From Thermococcus sp. MV5 (GTDB taxonomy: Archaea > Methanobacteriota_B > Thermococci > Thermococcales > Thermococcaceae), in the NCBI RefSeq assembly GCF_012027425.1, contig NZ_SNUE01000004.1, positions 1 to 64,000 of the forward strand: DNA of 64,000 nt, read 5' to 3'. The position numbers were made by a program, and so were the translations under genes. Below the pieces are notes generated by a model. It was given only the letters and a program-made list of their open reading frames with translations. It was not told where the DNA came from and did no database searches. Of the stretch, positions 9,882 through 17,921 are shown piece by piece (within the stretch, counting starts at the first letter, position 1; each line of letters starts with the position of its first letter).

Positions 9882-9891
9882 GTTTTTATAC
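9882..9891 (-). promoter_or_regulatory. TATA box of glnA
   Basis: On the minus strand TTGTATAAAAACAC lies about 45 bp before the ATG, with GGTGAG as ribosome site near 9846-9851. The 220-bp interval to the divergent DUF61 gene is strongly AT-rich and holds no convincing ORF. Confidence 0.6.
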
Positions 9892-10059
9892 AATGTTTCC
9901 AATATAAGCTTTTCTAATGAACTGTTGTCAAAATGGCAATTTATATCCCGAGTTACATTTTTATGTACAAAATTAGACCATATCATATATAATTTTAATA
10001 CATACATGTCAATAACATTTTAGGAAAAACCTTTTTATTCCCTCTTCAAAAATTCAAAC

Positions 10060-10467
10060 ATGCCCAAAGATGATGAAATTATACAGAAAGAACTTTCCCG
10101 TTTGAATGTACATCTTCCAAAAAGTAGAAAAAAACTTTCTCAACTGCTTGAAGAGGAAGAACCAAAAGTGCAACTTAGAGATGGCCAGTTCCATTATTTT
10201 AAACGAGAGGAACTTGAGTACATCCTCTCATTAATCGAAGAACATGAAAGGGAGTTCTTATATATTCCAATAATCCTTGAAATCACTACCACTTGGCATG
10301 GATATTTTAGAGTAAGGGGCAAAGTGGCGGTAAAGATCATTGAAAAAATTCTTGGAAACTACGATATGTTAGAGGAAAAAACCGAGATAATTCTTCCTCG
10401 TTACTTATTGCCAAAAATACGAAAAAAACTTCCTACTACAACAACTTACGCATTTATTGTGGAGTGA
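10060..10467 (+). CDS. DUF61 (UPF0216) family protein
   Basis: A 135-residue cytoplasmic protein of the archaeal DUF61/UPF0216 family, function unknown. Recognised from the N-terminal DEIIQKELSRLNVHLPKSRK, the central KVQLRDGQFHYFKREEL and the C-terminal PRYLLPKIRKKLPTTTTYAF. No ribosome site precedes the ATG, while a TATA-like TTTTTATTCC lies about 30 bp upstream, so the message is probably leaderless. A small membrane-protein gene follows 6 bp later. Confidence 0.88.
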   Translation: MPKDDEIIQKELSRLNVHLPKSRKKLSQLLEEEEPKVQLRDGQFHYFKREELEYILSLIEEHEREFLYIPIILEITTTWHGYFRVRGKVAVKIIEKILGNYDMLEEKTEIILPRYLLPKIRKKLPTTTTYAFIVE

Positions 10468-10473
10468 GAAAAG

Positions 10474-10740
10474 ATGGATGATAACAAAATATTACTTAAC
10501 TATTATCTATTCACAATACCCCAGATAACTGTATTTGCTGGAGCTATTTTGGGTATTATGTTAATTCTCAACGTAGAGATTAAAATTGCCCTTGGGATTT
10601 TTGCATCATTTTATGGACTTCTATTGACCATCATAGCGCTTTTAGTTAAGAGACAATTTTCAAAACTTCCACTATACAGAGCAAGCTTATTGTTCTTTGT
10701 AGGTTTTACTGTGCTCGGAATTTTCCTACTTTTAATGTGA
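10474..10740 (+). CDS. Small membrane protein, three predicted segments
   Basis: An 88-residue hydrophobic protein with likely membrane segments at about residues 12-30, 35-58 and 68-87 and one basic loop (VKRQFSKLPLYR). I do not recognise a family. GAGAAAAG precedes the ATG, and the 6-bp gap from the DUF61 gene indicates co-transcription. Its codon use resembles neighbouring genes. Confidence 0.65.
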   Translation: MDDNKILLNYYLFTIPQITVFAGAILGIMLILNVEIKIALGIFASFYGLLLTIIALLVKRQFSKLPLYRASLLFFVGFTVLGIFLLLM

Positions 10741-10783
10741 AGTTTTATATTTGTTGAGAGACTAACTATATAGGGGGAGATTT

Positions 10784-12442
10784 ATGCGAAGGAAACTTAT
10801 AGTGCTTATAGTACTCCTACTGATCACATCTATGGTATCTTCACAAACTCTCCTATTCTCAACTCTAGAGGAAAAAATAGTCGTGATTTCGGGAGACTAC
10901 AAAGAAGGGACTCTGACGTTAATAAACAATGCAGATAAAGACTTTCAAATTGTGACGTTTCGCAGATATTACGTTTTAGATTCTAAAAACGACGAAGTCT
11001 CCGGAATCACACTGGAAATATACAAAGCCAATGGAGAACCTCTATCTACTGGTGTTCTCTACACATATTGGAAGTCGGGAGAAGAAAGGACTCTGAGGTA
11101 TAAAATTTATGTAAATGAAAGTGTCAAACCAGGAACTTATACACTCTTCATAGTCCTTTGGGGATTTTTAAGCTCTGGAGATCTCAGGGTTATACAAATT
11201 CCAGTTACTCTTGAAATAACAGATGTACCTCTAATGTTCAAAGAGGCCTTTGTTGAAGTTAAAGAACGGTCAGTTAAAACAAACAGAATACTCACTGGAG
11301 AGACCATTGTAATATACTCTACGGTTCATAATCTCAAAAATTCTCCAGTATCAATAAACGGAACAGCTTATTTAGAGAAAAACGGAAAACAATATCTTAA
11401 AACAGATATAGCCATGAATCTGACTCCAGGAGATAACTCACTTCAAGTAGAGATTCCAATCCCATATGACCTTCAAGCTGGTGAATATAGACTCATATAT
11501 AAGTTAGAATATTCTAAAGGTACATATCTTTTTTCAAAAGTTTTTTACATCACCTTTGGAGTGGATTTAACAGCAATTTCTTTGGAAAAGACAGAAATTA
11601 TGGAAGATGAAAAAAATACCTTATATCTAACCCTGTTTTCGGAAAGGGACATTGTAATTAATTACACTGTAGAAGTCTATGGAGTCAACAACGAGCTTTT
11701 ACACAACTCTACAAAAGCTATCAAAATAGAAAAAGGAAGTACAATAATCCAAGACGAGATACCCTCTTTATCCCCAGGAAGCAAAAAAATCATAAGCAAA
11801 ATTAGCTTTGGAAAAATAACTCTTGATCAGGGATCCATCTCTTATAATGTACTTGCATACCCACAAATCGAGAATATACTATACAAAGAGGTTTCTCTAA
11901 ACAAGAATAAGGCAACAGTCCAGTTTTCTATAACACTCATCAATGCCAACTCAAAGGAAGTGGTTACTAAATTATCCTATAGATTCTTCAGGCTCAATGA
12001 AACTATTCACAAAGGATCAAGAGACTTATCCCTATCTCCAGGAAAAAATTACGTGAATGTTACCATGGAACTTCCAATAGGAGAGAAGATATACTACGAG
12101 TTTTCCCTAATACAGAATAGTAAGGAACAGAAGATCAATGGGAATCTGGAGATAAAACCTCCTGCTCCTCCAACTTCCATTTCCCCACAGTCATCAACTC
12201 CTCCAACTTCCACAACAAATACTACTATTCCTACTCCAGGACCACAACAAAGGAATATTCTTACATATATCGCCATACTACTCATAATAATCTTCTTAGC
12301 ATTACTGATCATCTATTTGAAACCAGCACCTTCAAAGAAAAGACGTGAGAGACCAAAACCCAAGAGAAGATCTCCAATAGGCAAGTTCAAGAGACCAAAA
12401 GAACCTGAGATCAAAGAATACAGAGAATTGCCGAAAAAATAG
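10784..12442 (+). CDS. Secreted, membrane-anchored beta-sandwich protein
   Basis: A 552-residue exported protein. It has a signal peptide (residues about 4-20 hydrophobic, ending SMVSSQ). Several beta-rich Ig/CARDB-like repeats follow, with many NxS/T sites and phrases such as LTPGDNSLQVEIPIPYDLQ and LSPGKNYVNV. Then come a Pro/Ser/Thr linker with PTSISPQSSTPPTSTTNTT, a membrane segment near residues 490-510 and a strongly basic cytoplasmic tail (KKRRERPKPKRR). The architecture resembles archaeal NPCBM/NEW3-type surface proteins, but no enzyme motif is visible, so a structural or adhesive role is only an inference. GGGGGAG precedes the ATG; a TATA-like TTTTATATTT lies near 10742. Confidence 0.75.
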   Translation: MRRKLIVLIVLLLITSMVSSQTLLFSTLEEKIVVISGDYKEGTLTLINNADKDFQIVTFRRYYVLDSKNDEVSGITLEIYKANGEPLSTGVLYTYWKSGEERTLRYKIYVNESVKPGTYTLFIVLWGFLSSGDLRVIQIPVTLEITDVPLMFKEAFVEVKERSVKTNRILTGETIVIYSTVHNLKNSPVSINGTAYLEKNGKQYLKTDIAMNLTPGDNSLQVEIPIPYDLQAGEYRLIYKLEYSKGTYLFSKVFYITFGVDLTAISLEKTEIMEDEKNTLYLTLFSERDIVINYTVEVYGVNNELLHNSTKAIKIEKGSTIIQDEIPSLSPGSKKIISKISFGKITLDQGSISYNVLAYPQIENILYKEVSLNKNKATVQFSITLINANSKEVVTKLSYRFFRLNETIHKGSRDLSLSPGKNYVNVTMELPIGEKIYYEFSLIQNSKEQKINGNLEIKPPAPPTSISPQSSTPPTSTTNTTIPTPGPQQRNILTYIAILLIIIFLALLIIYLKPAPSKKRRERPKPKRRSPIGKFKRPKEPEIKEYRELPKK

Positions 12443-12450
12443 TCCAAAAT

Positions 12451-12459
12451 ATTTATAAC
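12451..12459 (+). promoter_or_regulatory. TATA box of the RNase P RNA gene
   Basis: ATTTATAAC preceded by the A-rich AAAAT lies about 25-33 bp upstream of the predicted RNA 5' end. It sits immediately after the stop of the secreted-protein gene. Confidence 0.6.
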
Positions 12460-12483
12460 TCTACTTTTATTTAAAATTAAATA

Positions 12484-12806
12484 GTGAGGGAGCTGGGGCT
12501 GTCGGGTATTAAGCCTGAGGAAGTTCCGCCCACCTCACCGGGGCCGCGGTGTCGTAAGGCACCTCCCGAAAGGGAGGGCAACGGCGCAGAAACGACACGT
12601 CCCCTCAAATAGGAGGATGAAAGCGGTGAAGGCCTTCGGCAACGAAGGCCGAGCTAACCCGCAGACGATTTGAGGGGGAACGGTGAAACGGCCGTCCCGC
12701 GGGGTGCAAGGCCAAGCTAGGGGCGATGAATTCCCGGTGGGAGTCCCGTGGTGGGCCGCTTAGTCGAATGCCCTATTTTACAGAAGGCGGGCTATAGCTC
12801 CCTCAC
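12484..12806 (+). ncRNA. rnpB: RNase P RNA, archaeal type A
   Basis: Catalytic RNA that removes 5' leaders from precursor tRNAs. The ends pair perfectly as helix P1 (GTGAGGGAGCT at 12484-12494 with AGCTCCCTCAC at 12796-12806). Conserved region I is GAGGAAGTTCCGCCC near 12518-12532, and conserved region V is ACAGAAGGCGGGCTA near 12780-12794. The whole stretch is G+C-rich against a 40% background, as expected of structural RNA in a hyperthermophile. The last four bases overlap the stop codon region of the convergent permease gene at 12803. Confidence 0.96.
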
Positions 12807-13660
12807 TTCATTTTCATATCTAAAAACGAAGCCACTAATATTAGTGAACCCCCGATAACAGTTCTAAATGTTGGTATTTCTCCTAGAAGTATCGCTGCAT
12901 AAACTATTGCACTTAGTGGATCAAGATAACTTAAGAGTGCTGCTTCATTAGCTTCAACTTCTTTAAGTCCGTCCATGTAGATAAAAAGTGCAAAAACGGT
13001 ATGAATAATTGCTATAAAAATAACCACCACGAAAGAGTTTAAAGAAACACGAAAATCTCCTACACTTACTAGAACAGGAAAGAGAATCAACGTAGCAAAA
13101 AATAATTGAAAAAATGTTAGATTGGAACTATCAATATCCCTGAGATATCGACCCAAAATAGTTACACTCGCATAAAAAATTGCACCCAAAAAAGCAAATA
13201 CTATTCCAATAAAGTCCTTATTTCCAAGGGACATCTCTGTTTGGCTTCCTATTAAAAAAGCTCCTAAAAAAGCCAAACATACTAGAGCTATCCTTATTTT
13301 TGTAATGTTTTCTTTCAAAAACATTGAAGATAGTATAACTACTATTATAGGCGCCAAATAATAGATAAGAGTCGCCTTGGCTATGTCCGTATACATAATT
13401 GCAGAGAAGAAAAATACCCAATTTAAAGCCAAAACAAACCCCAATAGAAATACCAAACCAATTTTAGGTCTCATATTTAAAAAAGCTCCCCTAACCCACC
13501 CAGTATTCTTCAAGGAATGTATCAAAATAAGGAGTATACTCCCTAAAAGAACTCTATAAAAGGCCAGTTTTAAACCATCTAATCCAGAATATCGAGCAAA
13601 AATCCCTACACTGCCCCATATCAACATCGAGAATATTATTTTAACCCTTCCCTGAAGCAT
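12803..13660 (-). CDS. EamA/DMT-superfamily permease
   Basis: A 285-residue membrane protein with two EamA repeats (about ten segments), beginning with FSMLIWGSVGIFARYSGL. The substrate is unknown. It is the last gene of the PriL-PriS operon, starting 2 bp after priS, and its stop overlaps the P1 helix of RNase P RNA on the other strand. It is only distantly similar to the DMT permease at 7678, so the two are not a recent duplication. Confidence 0.87.
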   Translation of the reverse strand: MLQGRVKIIFSMLIWGSVGIFARYSGLDGLKLAFYRVLLGSILLILIHSLKNTGWVRGAFLNMRPKIGLVFLLGFVLALNWVFFFSAIMYTDIAKATLIYYLAPIIVVILSSMFLKENITKIRIALVCLAFLGAFLIGSQTEMSLGNKDFIGIVFAFLGAIFYASVTILGRYLRDIDSSNLTFFQLFFATLILFPVLVSVGDFRVSLNSFVVVIFIAIIHTVFALFIYMDGLKEVEANEAALLSYLDPLSAIVYAAILLGEIPTFRTVIGGSLILVASFLDMKMK

Positions 13661-13662
13661 GC

Positions 13663-14691
13663 TTACTCCTCCAACTTCTCCACCCAGAGCCTATACGCCT
13701 CTTTGACTTCTTTTTCTCTGAATTTCGGTACCGCATTTTTGAATGGATCAAATTTTTCGAGATCCTTTTCATTGTTCCCAATATATGTAGTTATAAGACC
13801 TACTTTTGAATGCAGAGATGAGGGAAGTCTTAAGATCCGTTTAATATCTACCGTAACTCTACCATCAAAATAAGCTTTAGAAAAAGTAGTTGATAGACTA
13901 AAAAGTCTCAATAGTGTTCTGTATCCTACTCCTCGAGGAAACGCAGTTAACATACCTTTCTCTACAAAATCCCTATATATGTTTTCCTTCTTTTCGAGTA
14001 TCTGTTCAATTTGTCGCCTATTTAGCCCAATGTTTCTCAAATGATACTCGGAAACACGCTTAATAAAATACCCAAATCTAAATCGAAATACTCTGAAATA
14101 CCCAGAAGATAATAATATCCTTCTTTCTTGAAGATCCTCGAAAGCAACCTCTTCAGCACTGGAAATATAATTTAAAATTTTCTCTCTTGCTTTTGAATCT
14201 AGACTAAGTGCCCAATCATCTAAAACCCTTATGTGATACCCCCTTCCTGAGTAAACAAGATGAACATTTTCAAATCCAAAGTCTTCCTTTAGTATAATGA
14301 AAGTATCTTTAGTAAGCTCTTTGGCATCTTCTAAACATATTGGACATACTTTCCCTGTTTCATGATTGCATCTTTTCAGGGGTAAGTCTTTTGCATCTAT
14401 ATCAAAAACAAGCTCCGCTCCTAGCCATCCTTTCATATTTCTCGGTTCTTCATAAAGAGCAACGCTTGAATAGATTGAATATGGGGCTGTTATCTTTATG
14501 TAATCCTCTAAATCTTTTACATGATAGAACACATTTTTTCTATCATTAGGTCCCTCTCCAGTATGATCAAAACCAAACTCCCTATTTTCAAGAGTTTTAA
14601 GTATGAATGATGGTATCTTCTGTACATTCCATTCCTCTGAATAATATTTTGCCCTCTCCCCTTTATTCATCTCTCTAAAGAGTTCACTCAT
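13663..14691 (-). CDS. priS: DNA primase catalytic (small) subunit PriS
   Basis: Catalytic subunit of the archaeal/eukaryotic-type primase, which synthesises primers for replication. The catalytic aspartates are in FDIDAKD (D97 and D99), a zinc knuckle is formed by C108, H110, C116 and C119 (RCNHETGKVCPIC), and the nucleotide-binding SGRGYHIRV follows. A C-terminal FDPFKNAVPKF motif is also present. At 342 residues it matches the family. It overlaps the upstream priL gene by 8 bp, so translation of the two subunits is coupled. Confidence 0.95.
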   Translation of the reverse strand: MSELFREMNKGERAKYYSEEWNVQKIPSFILKTLENREFGFDHTGEGPNDRKNVFYHVKDLEDYIKITAPYSIYSSVALYEEPRNMKGWLGAELVFDIDAKDLPLKRCNHETGKVCPICLEDAKELTKDTFIILKEDFGFENVHLVYSGRGYHIRVLDDWALSLDSKAREKILNYISSAEEVAFEDLQERRILLSSGYFRVFRFRFGYFIKRVSEYHLRNIGLNRRQIEQILEKKENIYRDFVEKGMLTAFPRGVGYRTLLRLFSLSTTFSKAYFDGRVTVDIKRILRLPSSLHSKVGLITTYIGNNEKDLEKFDPFKNAVPKFREKEVKEAYRLWVEKLEE

Positions 14692-15880
14692 TGTTCTCCC
14701 CCGTTGATTTTTCTTTTTTACTTTCTAAGTAGAGTTTCCTCAGATAATACGTGAGAGGATTTCTAATATACCTACAATCCCTATCAGGCTTACAAAGTTG
14801 AGGAGCGCTTGCCCGTATTTTCTCACAGTTAGGAGGGAAATACCAAGTAGAACTCCCGCTATCCTCTAAATTTGGTTCCAACGTGTACCCAAAGCCAAGA
14901 TGGTACCATATATTCTTAATTTCATTTGGTTGATCTTGGAATAAGGGTGGACTGCATCTATTCCCCGCTTGGACTATTACAGGTAAAATCTCCTCCTTGA
15001 TGACTTTTAAATCCTTTATACAGTCTTTTACTTTAACATCTCTTTTGGATGGATTTGGACATATTCTAGCGTAGCTCAAGAAGGAGGTCAAAAGAACTGT
15101 TATTCCATAATTTCTTAAACCACTGGGTACACCATTTAAAACTACCTTAATACAAGGAGGAAAGAGCTCGAAACGTAGTGGCTGAGCTGTTGCACTTCCA
15201 AGCCTTTCAAGCCTCTCTTTAAACCGTTCTCTAGCAATTTCACTTAACCCTAAATACAATTCCATGTAATATTGTGGTAGTTCCTCTCGAATTTCATAGA
15301 GTATGTTAACTGCCCTCTCCATATTCCTTTCAAAGCTTTTTTTCCACAGCTCAATGAGTTGGGATCTATTAAGATACACGTATCCCTGTCTTATATAAAA
15401 ACCTTTGAGAGAGTCCTCATTAAGCATTAAAAAATCTTTTAATGCAATCTTATACTGCAAGAGGTATTTCTCCTTCTCTTCAGAGGGTAGTTCTTCATGT
15501 AAACTTTTTTCAAGTATGGTTCTGTCTTTTCTGGGAAGTTCATCTGTCTGCACTTTTTCCATGGGTAATGCTAGTCCCTCAAAATTTCTCGACTTTTCTA
15601 TCTTTGCTAGGTAGATTCTCAAATTTGCTTCTTTAACAAGTTCCATCTCTAAACCATATGGAGAAAAGGCTAACGCCCCCAACAGAGCATAGAAGCTTAT
15701 CAAGTCCTTCCATTCATCAAGTCTCAGAACATGTTGAGGAATTTTCTCACTTTTCAACCATTTAACCCGTTCTAATACTATGTCTATACCAATATAATTC
15801 GGAATAACCTCTAATAGATCATTAATACTTCCAAATTCTTTTAATATCTCCTGAGCACGTTTTCCAAACGGATCTAACAT
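14684..15880 (-). CDS. priL: DNA primase large subunit PriL
   Basis: Regulatory subunit that binds PriS and helps set primer length and initiation. The C-terminal half has the four cysteines expected to hold a 4Fe-4S cluster (PPCIKVVLNG, RCSPPLF, PPNCEKI, LCKPDRDC, with CPNPSKRD nearby). The N-terminal half is helical and contacts the small subunit in known structures. It has 398 residues, normal for the family. It is the first gene of the priL-priS-permease operon, with a TATA-like TTTTTTATAAGCC (minus strand) about 55-65 bp upstream. Confidence 0.93.
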   Translation of the reverse strand: MLDPFGKRAQEILKEFGSINDLLEVIPNYIGIDIVLERVKWLKSEKIPQHVLRLDEWKDLISFYALLGALAFSPYGLEMELVKEANLRIYLAKIEKSRNFEGLALPMEKVQTDELPRKDRTILEKSLHEELPSEEKEKYLLQYKIALKDFLMLNEDSLKGFYIRQGYVYLNRSQLIELWKKSFERNMERAVNILYEIREELPQYYMELYLGLSEIARERFKERLERLGSATAQPLRFELFPPCIKVVLNGVPSGLRNYGITVLLTSFLSYARICPNPSKRDVKVKDCIKDLKVIKEEILPVIVQAGNRCSPPLFQDQPNEIKNIWYHLGFGYTLEPNLEDSGSSTWYFPPNCEKIRASAPQLCKPDRDCRYIRNPLTYYLRKLYLESKKEKSTGENNE

Positions 15881-15955
15881 CCATCCACCTTCTATTAATG
15901 CTCACATTAGAATAAAACTCTTTTGTTGCCTAGGCTTATAAAAAACAATTAAAAT

Positions 15956-15972
15956 ATTGGAAATATTCCAAT
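15956..15972. promoter_or_regulatory. Palindrome ATTGGAA-N3-TTCCAAT between priL and the KaiC-like genes
   Basis: Perfect 7-bp inverted arms around ATA lie in the 194-bp divergent intergenic region, about 10 bp beyond the probable priL TATA box (minus strand, near 15936-15946). The position fits a binding site for a dimeric regulator of priL or of the divergent ATPase genes. This is inferred from symmetry only. Confidence 0.45.
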
Positions 15973-16074
15973 GAGTGTTGCCAAATATGAGTAAATTTCC
16001 AAAAACCTTATATTCTTAATATTAAATAACTTTAATAGTTAGAAACAAATTAACTTAACTGCAAGGTGGGAATT

Positions 16075-16824
16075 ATGAGCAGCTTATTTCCAACTAAAAG
16101 AGTTAAAAGTGGGATACCGGGGTTTGATGATTTAATAGGAGGAGGTTTCCCCGAAGAGTCCACCGTCCTTATCACAGGGAGTACTGGTACAGGGAAAACA
16201 ACATTCGTCGCCCAATATATCTACAAAGGAGCAGAGGAATATGGAGAACCCGGTGTTTTTGTTACATTAGAAGAGAGAGCCAAAGATATTAGGAGAGAAA
16301 TGGGCCAATTCGGATGGGATCTTGAGAAATTTGAAAAACAAGGTCTCATAGCCATAGTGGATGGCGTTAGCTCTATTTCTGGTATTCCCTCTGAGGAAAA
16401 ATTTGTACTAGAGGACACTATAAATGTTGACAGCTTTTTAAGATACATATATCGTGTTGTTAAAGCAATAAATGCAAAAAGACTCGTCATTGACTCAATT
16501 CCCTCAATAGCATTCAGACTCCAAGATGAAAGAGAAATTAGAGGGGTTTTATTAAAACTCAACACAATTCTCCTTGAGATGGGAGTGACGACTCTTCTAA
16601 CAACTGAGGCTCCTGATCCTAAAGGAGGTAAAATTAGTAAATATGGAATAGAGGAATACATTTCTAGAGGCGTTGTCCTTCTTGATCTTCAAGAGAAGAA
16701 CATAGAACTAAAGAGATACCTACTAGTGAGGAAGATGCGTGGTACCAGACATTCAATGAGGAAATACCCCTTCGAAATAACTAACAAAGGAGTCGTGGTC
16801 TATCCAAGTGGAGAGATTTATTAA
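16075..16824 (+). CDS. KaiC/RAD55-family RecA-like ATPase
   Basis: A single-domain RecA-fold ATPase of the KaiC/GvpD/RAD55 group common in archaea, cellular role unknown. It shows the start KSGIPGFDDLIGGGFPE, Walker A GSTGTGKTT (residues about 36-44), the catalytic-glutamate pair in VTLEERAKDIRREM, Walker B RLVIDSI, and the family C-terminal KMRGTRHSMRKYPFEI. A GTG at 16066 is in frame, but it lies in the ribosome site GGTGGG, so the ATG at 16075 is preferred. The next gene begins 14 bp downstream. Confidence 0.88.
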   Translation: MSSLFPTKRVKSGIPGFDDLIGGGFPEESTVLITGSTGTGKTTFVAQYIYKGAEEYGEPGVFVTLEERAKDIRREMGQFGWDLEKFEKQGLIAIVDGVSSISGIPSEEKFVLEDTINVDSFLRYIYRVVKAINAKRLVIDSIPSIAFRLQDEREIRGVLLKLNTILLEMGVTTLLTTEAPDPKGGKISKYGIEEYISRGVVLLDLQEKNIELKRYLLVRKMRGTRHSMRKYPFEITNKGVVVYPSGEIY

Positions 16825-16838
16825 GGAGGGAGTTTTAA

Positions 16839-17618
16839 TTGAATCCATACCACAATCCACTAGCCAGATCAGAGCTAGAAGAGAAAGTCGAGCGCATTCC
16901 TACAAACATCATTGACCCATTGTTAATGGGAGGCATTCCACGGGGTAGCGTTGTTCTCCTCATAGGAGATCCCAAATCAGGAAAAACAACATTTATAAGT
17001 CAGTTTATATATAATCAGCTAATTTCCGGAGCTAATGTAATCAGTCTCCTTGTAGACATCCCTCGTTATGAATTCATAAGTAATGCCCTAGATTTCGGGT
17101 GGAATCTTATTACCCATCTAAATGAAAAGCTACACCTTTTAGATGCGTACACTCAGAGAATCCGGGGAGGCCCTAAGTTTTCCTTTACTGAAGAAGCAAT
17201 TCCCGATATTAGGGATACCAGTCAAATAATAGACATAATTAAAGACACTACAACAAGGATTCTCTTAAATAATCCACACAATGAAGAACCTCTCACAGTG
17301 GGGATAATCTCATCTCTAACTCCCATGTTCTTTGAGACCGAAAAAAAAGAGATATACAAATTTTTAGAAGACTTAAAGGCATTTTCTCACAAGAACAAAC
17401 AGGTGTGGATAATAGAAATGAACTCCGGCGTGGAAGAACCTCAAGTGGAGACGATCATTAAAGCAATAGTGGATGGAATAATTGAAATGAGGCTCTTTGA
17501 AGAAAATCACACACTTCAAAGATATCTCAGAGTCTACGGGATGAGAAGAACCAGACATCTCCTTTCGTGGGTCCCTTACGACATAACTGACAAGGGGATT
17601 GTTCTTAAACTCGAATAA
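16839..17618 (+). CDS. KaiC-like protein with apparently degenerate catalytic site
   Basis: Paralogue of the preceding ATPase: same start pattern (IIDPLLMGGIPRGSVVLLIG), an intact Walker A GDPKSGKTT, and the same tail (YGMRRTRHLLSWVPYDIT). The catalytic glutamate pair is replaced (LLVDIPRYEFIS where the neighbour has VTLEERAKDI). The Walker B position reads TVGIISSL without the aspartate. It may bind but not efficiently hydrolyse ATP and could act as a partner of the active protein; that is inference. Start is TTG at 16839 behind GGAGGG (16825-16830). Confidence 0.8.
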   Translation: MNPYHNPLARSELEEKVERIPTNIIDPLLMGGIPRGSVVLLIGDPKSGKTTFISQFIYNQLISGANVISLLVDIPRYEFISNALDFGWNLITHLNEKLHLLDAYTQRIRGGPKFSFTEEAIPDIRDTSQIIDIIKDTTTRILLNNPHNEEPLTVGIISSLTPMFFETEKKEIYKFLEDLKAFSHKNKQVWIIEMNSGVEEPQVETIIKAIVDGIIEMRLFEENHTLQRYLRVYGMRRTRHLLSWVPYDITDKGIVLKLE

Positions 17619-17835
17619 GTATTCATCTACTTCGCCCATTATTTTGCTTTTTAAGTCAGCTGACGACATAAAATATAACATAGCCCTAGAGGAAGAGCCA
17701 AAAATAGAAAATATCCTTGTTTTCACTCTCGATGCTGATAGAATAATGGATATAATGAGCCTTTTCTTAAGTCCCAATCTTGACAGGGAGGGCAAAATCT
17801 TAATTGTGCAAACGTATTTGGAGGGAAATCCGTGA
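17599..17835 (+). CDS. Small hypothetical protein overlapping the second KaiC-like gene
   Basis: A 78-codon frame beginning with TTG at 17599 inside the end of the previous gene, with AAGGGG just upstream. The body (PIILLFKSADDIKYNIALEE, then NILVFTLDADRIMDI) looks like ordinary folded protein, with alternating hydrophobic strands and no low complexity. A 20-bp overlap would fit translational coupling to the ATPase pair. The N terminus is uncertain: residues before about 13 may not be translated. No family recognised. Confidence 0.45.
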   Translation: MFLNSNKYSSTSPIILLFKSADDIKYNIALEEEPKIENILVFTLDADRIMDIMSLFLSPNLDREGKILIVQTYLEGNP

Positions 17836-17862
17836 AGCATATGACATCTCCCTTTTTTCAAA

Positions 17863-17891
17863 CCTCGCCCTTTGGGATGGAGAGGAGGTCA
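17863..17891 (+). mobile_element. Solo right-end-like remnant of an IS200/IS605-family element
   Basis: CCTCGCCCTTTGGGATGG followed by AGAGGAGGTCA forms a short stem (CCTC with GAGG). It closely resembles the sequences at 26360-26389 (minus strand) and 55722-55744 (plus strand). Hairpins ending in GGAGGTCA-like sequence are found at the 3' end of tnpB-carrying IS605-group elements in Thermococcales. No transposase gene is attached here, so it would be a fossil end. The assignment rests on memory of such ends. Confidence 0.4.
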
Positions 17892-17921
17892 AATATCATT
17901 ATTAGGCTAAAGAGATACAAC

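Noticed and set aside
12484-12806. G+C-rich block considered as an rRNA or tRNA cluster
   Set aside because: No tRNA cloverleaf or rRNA sequence; the paired ends and conserved regions I and V identify RNase P RNA.
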